A stretch of 23,757 bases of DNA, taken from the NCBI GenBank assembly GCA_026770575.1, contig MU657225.1, forward strand, positions 141,192 through 164,948, read 5' to 3'. Source of the DNA: Pelagophyceae sp. CCMP2097. Its lineage: Eukaryota; Sar; Pelagophyceae. A program made the position numbers and the translations under genes. Positions 17,572 to 23,757 of this stretch are shown here, in pieces (the stretch's first letter is position 1; each line of letters starts with the position of its first letter). Below the pieces are notes generated by a model, which was not told the DNA's origin, did no database searches, and saw nothing but the letters and a program-made list of their open reading frames with translations.

Positions 17572-18325
17572 GAGATGCGTACGTCGGAGTACACGGGCAC
17601 GGCGCTGCGCGGGTCGTTTCTGCATTACGAGGGCGACCGGCTCGTGGACGAGTTCTTAGGCATCGGAAAGTGGCCGACTTCGGCTGCAAAGGGCAAGGCG
17701 GGCAAGTACTACGCGCAGCTGACGCTCCTGGTCGACGCGCGCGGGCGCGCCGCTCGGACGAAGGTGCAGCGCGGCCTCTACGACGATGTCCAAACGGCGC
17801 TGCGCAACATCGACGTGGAGCGCGAGGCGCTCGAGCCTCGGAAGAAGGTCCCGCAGGGTCTCGTCCGGCTCCGGCCAGCCTGCGCGGGCGCACGCGGCCA
17901 ACGCGCCCGCGCCTGCGGCCGGCGCGCAGGCGCACGCGGCCAACGCGCCCGACGCGCCGACGCACGCGGCCAACGGTCCCGCGCCCGGGCCCGAAGCGCC
18001 GGCGCACGCGGCCAACGCGCGCGCGGCCGACGCGCCGACGCACGCGGCCAACGCGCGGGCGGTACGCTGCATCAGCGTCTACGGGCGCGCGCTGCTCGTC
18101 GACTGACACGGGCGCGGGCACAAGGTGGCGTGCAAGCAGCTCGCCATCGAGTTCCAAGACCGCCTCCTCGGCGACTCGCTCTTTCCGGAGCTGAACCGCC
18201 GCCTCCCCGCGCCCGGCGCGCCTTGGATGGGCCGATTTGGCTGCTTGGTGGATCTTAAGCAAGCAGGTGGGTGCGGCACACTCTTTGAGCCCAAGGATAC
18301 CCCTAAAGGCCCGCATGCCTCATAG
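17572..18325 (+). pseudogene. GC-rich hypothetical gene with Ala-rich repeats, frameshift and stop
   Basis: From ATG 17572 the frame reads MRTSEYTGTALRGSFLHYEG and on to TLLVDARGRAARTKVQRGLY and IDVEREALEPRKK. After a shift near 17850, the frame with sensible content shows five AHAANA repeats (17886-18060), each encoded by GCACGCGGCCAACG. It then reads RCISVYGRALLVD, a TGA at 18104-18106, and continues in the same frame as HKVACKQLAIEFQDRLLGDS and LFPELNRRLP to a stop at 18323-18325. The continuation after the stop is coding-like, so the gene is probably damaged. No family is recognised. GC in the repeat part is extreme. It lies inside the 3-kb TIR element, so it may be captured cargo. Confidence 0.4.
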
Positions 18326-18442
18326 GCGCCCGGTAGATGCCTCGAACCCAACACCGGCCGCGTATAAGGCACGCAGGCCTCGGCATAGCGCCGAACCAAA
18401 CGCGTCTAAAAACACTCGCAAAAATGTGGTTGTGTTTATAGC

Positions 18443-18841
18443 TACTGAACGACTCAGCCAACTTCCCGGTTTGCACCACACGGGAAAACCCACTTTCGGT
18501 TTCGCTGTTCCGTTTCTGTGGGCGGGAAATATTTTAAAATTTATGGACTTTTCAATATTTCCAAAACGCCACTCAATAATTTAAGTTCAGCAATTTCGTG
18601 TGATAATTAAGAGATTTGACTCTATTTCATGTGAAAATCAAGGTTATTGGCTCCATTTCAGCTATAATGGAGCCCAGAATCTACGATTTTCGGCGGGAAG
18701 TCGGAACTTTTGGTGTTCACAAACTGCGAGGGATTAACAGTGGGATTTTCGTACTTTATGATTTTCCCGCTTTTTGTTTTCGTACTCCGATTTTTGGCCG
18801 GGGTTTATGGACTTTTGGGAAGTTGGCTGAGTCGTCCAGTA
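18443..18841. mobile_element. non-autonomous TIR element, family A copy 2, TA duplication
   Basis: The ends are CTGAACGACTCAGCCAACTT (18445) and the inverse of CTGGACGACTCAGCCAACTT (ending 18839), a 23-bp TIR with one mismatch, flanked by TA at 18443-18444 and 18840-18841. It is 395 bp, AT-rich and non-coding. The subterminal regions match copy 1 (12115-12758). The well-kept TIRs suggest it is younger than copy 1. From 18842 to 19060 only a 47-codon plus-strand frame is seen, without support. Confidence 0.92.
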
Positions 18842-19060
18842 CGTATGTGTAAAATCGCTGTAACTTTTGCAAAGTGATGGTCAATCGTGAAAGGAGAGCT
18901 ATGGCGGACTTTTCCTGGAGGAGCCTGCGCGGCCACCGGAAGCTCCAGTCGAAATCCGCAATAGTTTTGTCAAAAAAGTGCGCAATGCAAAATATCATTT
19001 TTATGGAGAAACCATCTTAATCTTGTTTAGTCTACTTGACGCCGCCGTGGGGCGGCTGGT

Positions 19061-19447
19061 TCACCGGGGCGACGCCGGCAAGGGTTGGCTAACTCTGGCC
19101 AGCAAGGCATCGAGAGCGGCCATGCCAAGCAGAAGGCCCTCATCAGCAAGTAAGCGCTGCGCGCCGGCGATGCTCTTCACCGAGTTGCTCCCTCCTTGCG
19201 GCCCCGATCCGTCTTGTGGTGCCTCCGTGGCTTGGCCCTCTGCGGCTTGTCGGTTCTCCTGGCCGAAGTTCTTAACCTCCTCGGCGGACTCGCCCATGCG
19301 CCGGGGCGACTGCATGCTCGGCGCGGCGCGCCGCTGCGCCGCGGCGGACGCGGCGCGCCGCTGCGCCGTCGCGGACGCCGCCATCTGCAAGACCGCGTCC
19401 GCATCGTCGTCGACGTCGTCGAGTTTGTCATCATCTGCCCAGCGCAA
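19061..19447 (-). CDS. hypothetical protein inside the 3-kb TIR element
   Basis: A 128-codon frame from ATG: MRWADDDKLDDVDDDADAVL, then a 27-bp DNA duplication giving AQRRAASAAAQRRAAP (about 19320-19380), then MGESAEEVKNFGQENRQAAE, and a C-terminal hydrophobic helix ...LLLGMAALDALLARV. The acidic start, charged middle and helix look protein-like, but no domain is recognised. An overlapping frame (19177-19689) is Arg/Ser/Pro-rich and appears to be a shadow. The start may be an internal Met of a longer or spliced gene. From 19448 to the element end nothing else can be supported. Confidence 0.35.
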   Translation of the reverse strand: MRWADDDKLDDVDDDADAVLQMAASATAQRRAASAAAQRRAAPSMQSPRRMGESAEEVKNFGQENRQAAEGQATEAPQDGSGPQGGSNSVKSIAGAQRLLADEGLLLGMAALDALLARVSQPLPASPR

Positions 19448-19868
19448 GTCGGGCGCGGACTAGCGCACGGGCGCGCGCGGGCTCTTGCGGGCTCCATCCT
19501 CTGCGCGAGACCCAGCCTCGCCGTGCTGCCCCATGGGGTGATCCGGCGACAGCGACGAGAGGGCGCATCGCCACGACCCGCCTCCTCGTCGGCCGACCTC
19601 CCCTCCACGCTCTCGCCGACGCGCCGCCGAAGTGCCGTGAGCGTGCCGTGCACGAGAGGACTGCCGGAGCCCCAGAGCCCGGCCGACATCCGTGGACCGT
19701 GTAGACGCGCTTCGCGTGTCTCGCCGAACTGCGCGCAGAGTCGGAGGAGAGATAAGCCTTCTTTAGGATTTCCTACGCCATGCCGAGGATCGTCCCCAGG
19801 CGGGTTTTCTCTGCCGGGTCAGATAGGTTTTTCTACAGCCTGCTCAAGATTTTCTACAAACTTCGGCG

Positions 19869-20694
19869 TGCGGGCCGCAGAGGCCAAGGGCCCGTTGCTA
19901 TCCTGAAGCCAGGAGCGGAGGACGTGGGATGTCACGCATAAATTCATGAGGTCGTTTCCCTCGTAAATATCTTCAATGAAGACGGGCAGACCAGGAGGCA
20001 GAGCGCCGTCTACGGCATCGGACATCTCATCAACCGGAGCGCCGTTATAACGGAATTGGTGACTGTCGGTCTGAAAGAACTGACACACAAATTGGCAAGA
20101 GCCGCGCACATACACCTTGCGGGCTTTGACGTCGTCAGAGACTTCTACGTCGTATCCTTCCCGCTTGATTATCTTCATGCCACAGTCGCCCCACGAGCGC
20201 GGAAGCTCTTCCACCAGGCGCCCACCACTTGCCGTCGAATCGATGGCGCAAACGTGACCGCGACAACCGAACTGACCACCGGAAAACCTGTAGAAACTCA
20301 AGCAAGGGATCGCGAGACGAAGCACGGCAATCTCAATAGGACGCAGGCTGCGAAAAAGCAACGTGGCCCTGGCGATGGAATTCGACCGCGATGCCGACTG
20401 GATTGACAATTCCCCAGCAGGAGAGTCATGCGGCATGAGCTGCAGCTTGTTCGCAGACGAAAACATAGTGACTGAGCCTGGATTCTGCTTCTCGACGCCG
20501 CAGCTGACGCAATGCTGTGGAGATTCTGAATGCATTTCAAGACCAGGGTGGCGTTGGCGGCATTGGAGGCAGTGCTTGACCTCGATGCGCATGAGCTGAG
20601 CGTGCGCGGCGTGCAAGGTCTTCAGTTGATCGACCTTAGTGTCCACATTCCTAGGAGCCTTCGGGGTTGCCCGAATTCCATGGCACTTTACCAA
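19869..20694 (-). pseudogene. Helitron replicase, Cys-rich and DUF6570-like region
   Basis: HCLQCRQRHPGLEMHS followed by HCVSCGVEK forms a CxxC...CxxC pair as at the N-terminus of many Helitron proteins. Then LRPIEIAVLRLAIPCLSFYR and GGQFGCRGHVCAID match the 'l...E..li.r..p......GGQ.g..GHV' block of the DUF6570-like region. VRGSCQFVCQFFQTDSHQFR and VDEMSDAVDGALPPGLPVFI follow in the right order. The frame is open from 20694 to the TIR element end. A frameshift near 20690 separates it from the upstream charged segment. The Met at 20694 is therefore unlikely to be the native start. Confidence 0.82.
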
Positions 20695-21377
20695 ATGGGG
20701 TGTCGTGTATAAAGGCGGTGAGAGGATCGGTCGCGCATTGTTGGGCGATAACCGCGCGCCTCTGCTGCTGCAGCAGCACCCACGCAGCTTCTGAAATGGT
20801 TTGAGACTCTAGGAACTTGGTGGCGCTCGCATCACGGTCTGCCTGCGGCTTTGTCCTCTGGGCTTCGCGGAGCGCCGCCTTCTTCTCCCTCTCGCGGTTC
20901 AGCTACGCCATTTCTTCATATTGGCGCATCGCCTCTTTTTGCTTTTTCCGATCCGCGCCACGCTCCGCAGATTTGCGCTTTGCGAAGTCAGCTTCATCGT
21001 CTTCAGACACCGGGTCACGGTGCTTCCCCCGAACCGCGCTACGCTCTGCGGTTTTCGCCCTTTAAAAAGGCGCCTTTTGCGTCTTCAGACATAGCGTTAA
21101 ACTCCTTCTCCCTAAGAGCCGCCCTCTGTCTGGCACCGTCAGCACTCAAATTCTTTCGGTGCTCAAGCAGCTTTTCTGCGTTCATCGATTCCAATAAAGA
21201 ACGGCGCCTATTCCTGGTGAGCCTCGCCCTCATTGCACTCGCATCCACATCGCCGCCGATGGGCATAGGACTCAACGCATTGTCTCCCGATTTTCGCCTC
21301 TTCTTCGTCGCAGGGGTTTTCGCAGGGAGTTTCGAACGAGCGCCGCCTACCAATCGCGAATACGCGGGCGCAGACAT
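20690..21377 (-). pseudogene. Helitron replicase, charged N-terminal region
   Basis: From ATG 21375-21377: MSAPAYSRLVGGARSKLPAK, then basic and helical text (RARLTRNRRRSLLESMNAEK, LREKEFNAMSEDAKGAF). A frameshift near 21060 leads to SEDDEADFAKRKSAERGADR and QYEEMA, an in-frame TAG near 20909, then LNREREKKAALREAQRTKPQ and further to PLTAFIHDTPFGK. Repeated Arg/Glu/Ala-rich 'RR..ER..' stretches before the Cys region are usual for Helitron proteins of protists and fungi. The frame is open further upstream to 21596, so the start is uncertain. Probably coiled coil. Confidence 0.65.
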
Positions 21378-21773
21378 GGACGCGGCCAAGAACGATGCGT
21401 GTACACAAATGAGCGCGGTCAGGAGCAACGGGTGCAAGGCGGGAGAGTACGCGAGCGAGCACAGGAAAGCCAGACGCGCCCAAGCCAAAATATCGCTGTC
21501 GTACGTTTGGCCGGCCGGCGCGCTCGGCAGCTCCGGCGCCGGGACGCGAAACGATTGCGGCACGTGAGAGCCGGCGAGCGCGGACATAAGCGCCAAGCGC
21601 GTCCACGCCGAAACAGCAAAAGAAAGCAGGGCGGGTATAACCTACGCGCCTTGAAAGTACAATGCCTTCGAGCACATGCGCGCCACTCGCACATCATCCT
21701 TGCCGCTGGGGCAACCACCACAACGGGTTCACAATCACTGAGGACATTCAGGCATTCCGCTCGCAGGAGCTTA
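21378..21773. other. region upstream of the Helitron frame, no clear gene
   Basis: It may hold the Helitron 5' terminus or leader (minus-strand element), but no TC-starting end could be placed. The minus-strand open frame to 21596 is hydrophobic and could be an extension of the replicase N-terminus or chance. Nothing else is supported. Confidence 0.35.
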
Positions 21774-22319
21774 TTAAACGGGTTCGGGTTTACCCGAAAC
21801 CCGCGGGTCGGGTTTGTCGGGTTTGCGCGTTTTGGCCGACCCGTCGACCCGCGGGTCTGGCCGTGGCACAAACCCGAACCCGCGCGGCCGCGCCGGGTGG
21901 CAAACCCGCGGGTACCCGACAAACCCGCGGGTTCTGGCAGGTGGCGGCATCGCACCCTGGAAGACCGAATAATCCAGGATCGCGACGGGGTTTCTCCGCT
22001 CGGGTTTCTAATCGTGTGCAATTGTCGTGTGGATCATATATTGAAACTCGGGCCGCGCGGTCGCGAGCGGCGTCGAAGAAGCGGGTGCGGTGGCTCTCCG
22101 GAAATGGGCTCTAAAGTACAGGTCGACCCGAACCCAAACCCGAACCCGACCCGACCCGAACTTTTGCGTGCTTCGACCGGCAAACCCGCGACCCGCGGGT
22201 CTGGCCGTGGCCCGAACCCGAACCCGACCCGAGAAGACGGGTTTGATCGCTCGACAAACCCGCGACCCGAGGGTTCAGCACAAATTGAAAACCCGACCCG
22301 ACCCGAATACACCGTTTAA
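21774..22319. mobile_element. TTAA-flanked element rich in CCCGA/CCCGAA motifs
   Basis: TTAA stands at 21774-21777 and 22316-22319. Inside, both ends begin ACGG and continue into GGGTTCGGGT-type sequence in opposite orientations, so the element is a long, imperfect inverted repeat of 546 bp. Units CCCGAA, CCCGA and AAACCCGCGGGT are repeated many times near both ends (21778-21940 and 22123-22315), with a less repetitive centre. The repeats on each side share GACCCGCGGGTCTGGCCGTG. A TTAA target is typical of piggyBac-like elements, while dense short subterminal motifs are a transposase-binding pattern (inference). No gene. The proline-rich open frames are repeat artefacts. Confidence 0.7.
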
Positions 22320-22626
22320 ACTCCTGGCCGCTCGGGCGTCGTCCCACTCGGGGTCACCGGACCCATTCAGGTTTGCCACTTGGGCACCCACTACGGGGTC
22401 AGCGGCTACGATGACGCAGCGGCAAAGGATGGATCGGCACAGTCGGCCCAACCCACGCGCCACCCTCGCAACCGCGCGCAGCAGCATGCTGCATAGGCGC
22501 GGGTCTTCCACAAAAGGACCGCACGCGCACGGTGGAACTGCGAATCAGACGGACAGACAGACAGACAGACAAATTCCGCATGGTGACAAGATGCAAGCAG
22601 AAAAGCAGTTTGAAACCTCATGACAC
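22320..22626. other. unassigned stretch with a short GACA microsatellite
   Basis: No gene is seen. A GGACAGACAGACAGACAGAC tract occupies about 22551-22573, adjoining the family B element. Confidence 0.6.
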
Positions 22627-23107
22627 TACAAGGGAGGGTCAACATAAAACGGATTCGACTCATATGTAAATTTCTCGGGCTACAAACGAGGTATGGGGCC
22701 ACTTTTGGTCGCTACGGTGTGAGCTGGTGGCGGCGCGGTCCCTGACGAAGGAAGTTTTTTAAAGGGCTCGGTCCGCCGCGCGTAATGTCACTATCGATTA
22801 TAAAATGGTGTAAAACTCAATTGTAAAACTTGACATCATTTTCATGGAATTGCGGATTTTTGGACATTTCAAGAGAAAAGGGGCACATAACTTACAAAAT
22901 GGAGCCCATAGCCTAAATTTTGGGCCTTATTTCTAACCTCCACAGGCCACTAGGTCCGGCTCTGGTGGGGCCAAGGCCTATAGCCGGCCCCAGCGAAGCG
23001 GCAGGGAGGCGGAACTCAGACGAAGACAACGGAAAACCACCTCAAACCAGCCTTTGGCGACGCTGAAATCGAGATTGCGCGTAGGGTACGCGAAAAAAGG
23101 GAGAAAG

Positions 23108-23528
23108 GGGGTTCACCGGATCATCATCCTTGGAGGTGATTGTGGGGCCCGGTTTATATACCGCAACGCTCCCCCACGCGCATACCGTAGAAACGGGAGG
23201 TTTCGCGAGGAGAAAGGCAAAATACGATAATGCACCGTGCCTTGGTCCGGCTCCGGTGGCGGCCTCGGCCTTACTGCAGGTCTTAAACCTGTTGCCGCGG
23301 GGCGGGCTTACTGCGTGTCTTGGACACGCGGCCGCTGGGAAGTGGAGGCTTACCAGGATAACACTCGCCAAAATCGAGTGCCCCCTGCGGGAATCGAACC
23401 CGAGACCATTCGCAAGCGATTGTGTACGCGGGCCCATTAACCCGCAATGACCCGCTGGGGGCAAAAGGGGATTCACCGGATCATTATCCTTGGAGGTGAT
23501 TGTGGGGCCCAGTATATATGCCGCAACT
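23108..23528 (-). repeat. tRNA-like repeat unit, A-B-A layout, copy 2
   Basis: Read on the minus strand: an A block (23446-23528, GCGGCATATATACTGG type), the tRNA-like sequence, the body, and an incomplete second A block (23108-23180) ending at GGTGAACCCCC. The order and spacing equal copy 1 at 12988-13455. The palindrome is weakened in both A blocks (one change each). It interrupts a family B element, so it inserted or expanded after that element arrived. Confidence 0.7.
23379..23462 (-). other. tRNA-like sequence, 84 nt, with pol III B-box
   Basis: Minus strand: begins GCCCCCAGCGGGTCATTGCG and ends AGGGGGCA, with a B-box GGTTCGATTCC (23390-23400). The acceptor has six pairs and one A-A mismatch. 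The T-loop is canonical, with four stem pairs. The internal hairpins GCGGG/CCCGC and TCGC/GCGA do not correspond to regular D- and anticodon arms, so no anticodon can be assigned. The length is that of a class II tRNA, which may be its origin. Confidence 0.6.
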
Positions 23529-23595
23529 CCAATTTTCACCAAACGTCCTGTGGAGGTGATAAAATGAGCGGCATTTTCATATTGACCCCCTTGTA

Positions 23596-23757
23596 ACGCG
23601 TAACCCCCAAGCTCTGCAGCCGGGCACGATAACTCGGCGCGCGGCGTCCTTTGCCCTTGGAAACCGTTCGATCTCTGGAGCGCCTTGTCTTCTTCTCTGC
23701 ACGCCCTGCTCGTTCTCTGCTCGTCCACGTCCTGCTCGTCCACGACACGCGTCGATA
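23596..23757. other. right edge, no gene supported
   Basis: Only short direct duplications (CTGCTCGTCCACG type, 23715-23743) are visible. A minus-strand open frame crosses into the repeats and is not credible. Confidence 0.6.

Larger units (their letters stand above)
16804..19868. mobile_element. 3-kb TIR-bounded element inserted in the Helitron, with gene-like cargo
   Basis: The Helitron reading stops at 19869 and resumes at 16803. The ends of the intervening DNA are inverted repeats: CGAAAAAGGTTGTAGAAAAT (16804) against CGCCGAAGTTTGTAGAAAAT (from 19868 inward), with GTAGAAAATCTTGA identical. TGCGG is found on both sides (16799-16803 and 19869-19873). The left end carries further copies of the terminal motif at about 16902 and a partial one near 16952. 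No transposase is recognised. Inside are GC-rich gene-like ORFs on both strands and a family A TIR element. The layout suggests a non-autonomous, gene-carrying element; the superfamily is not clear (a 5-bp duplication is uncommon). Confidence 0.6.
2866..21377 (-). mobile_element. Helitron replicase gene, decayed and split by three insertions
   Basis: Six minus-strand segments together follow the order of a Helitron Rep/helicase protein: a charged N-terminus, a Cys-rich and DUF6570-like region, the Helitron_like_N/Rep domain with an HxH motif, the post-Rep Cys region, a linker, and the start of a Pif1-like helicase (Walker A and motif Ia). Insertions at 16804-19868, 5290-15142 and 4494-5087 account for about 13.5 kb, leaving about 5 kb of replicase, a normal size for the family given the missing helicase end. 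Frameshifts and stops occur in every segment, so it is dead. The TC...CTRR termini of a Helitron could not be located. Host: a eukaryote; established role: rolling-circle transposition in the nucleus. Confidence 0.85.
22627..23595. mobile_element. non-autonomous TIR element, family B copy 2, invaded by the tRNA-like unit
   Basis: TA at 22627-22628 and 23594-23595. The left end is CAAGGGAGGGTCAACATAAA and the right end the inverse of CAAGGGGGTCAATATGAAAA. From 22629 to about 23107 it matches copy 1 (4494-5087) in reverse orientation, including the 'GGCCCATAACTTACAAAATGG' type centre and the CGCGTAGGGTACGC segment. The last 65 bp again match copy 1. Between them lies the tRNA-like unit (23108-23528), which copy 1 has only as a vaguely similar short stretch. 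Without that unit it would be about 545 bp. Confidence 0.88.

Noticed and set aside
18104..18106. In-frame TGA as selenocysteine
   Set aside because: No SECIS-like structure was recognised downstream and the same gene already has a frame change; a broken codon is simpler.
17470..18316. Minus-strand 287-codon ORF rich in RVGRVRRR repeats
   Set aside because: It is the antisense of the AHAANA repeat region; its Arg/Val repeats follow from GC-rich DNA.
19177..19689. 170-codon minus-strand ORF
   Set aside because: Arg/Ser/Pro-rich shadow of the better-composed frame at 19061-19447.
21776..22315. Telomeric repeat array
   Set aside because: Units are degenerate, occur in both orientations and are bounded by TTAA; a telomere would be a uniform one-strand array.
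21399..22319. 306-codon plus-strand ORF as a protein
   Set aside because: It runs antisense through the Helitron leader and then through CCCGA repeats (PNPNPT text); an artefact of composition.
1..23757. CRISPR array, bacterial operon or phage genome
   Set aside because: No regular spacer-repeat array or operon with ribosome-binding sites; copia and Helitron proteins indicate eukaryotic DNA.

Overview
This is eukaryotic repeat-dense DNA. GC-rich gene-like segments with spliceosomal-looking signals alternate with remnants of Helitron, Ty1/copia and TIR transposons, and there is one strongly AT-rich island. A GC-rich unicellular alga (stramenopile, haptophyte or similar) fits best, but no conserved host gene fixes the lineage. 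No intact protein-coding gene, rRNA, CRISPR array or bacterial operon was seen.

The backbone is one decayed minus-strand Helitron replicase (Rep/helicase), read from about 21377 down to about 2866. It is split by three insertions: a 3.07-kb TIR element (16804-19868), a Ty1/copia retrotransposon (5290-15142, also minus strand) and a 0.59-kb TIR/TA miniature element (4494-5087). Removing each insertion with one copy of its flanking duplication (TGCGG, TTTTC, TA) brings the replicase coding segments back together, exactly in frame for the TA element and about one base off for the other two.

The copia element is itself split inside its protease by a composite block (about 9156-13455). This block holds an AT-rich island of decayed virus-like genes (a repeat-built fibre-like protein and its neighbours), a TIR/TA element of a second family, A-rich simple sequence, and a tRNA-like unit with a perfect 14-bp palindrome. 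The second TIR/TA family has another copy inside the 3-kb TIR element (18443-18841). The first family has another copy at the right end (22627-23595), which is itself invaded by the tRNA-like unit. A separate TTAA-flanked element built of CCCGA/CCCGAA motifs lies at 21774-22319.

Left flank (1-2865): an open frame at the window edge, a tandem foldback repeat, and three GC-rich gene-like segments that I cannot name. The best candidates for something undescribed are the virus-like island, the tRNA-like unit found at two loci, and the GC-rich 3-kb TIR element carrying gene-like ORFs. The nesting gives a relative order of events: Helitron first, then copia, then the AT-rich and tRNA-like material.
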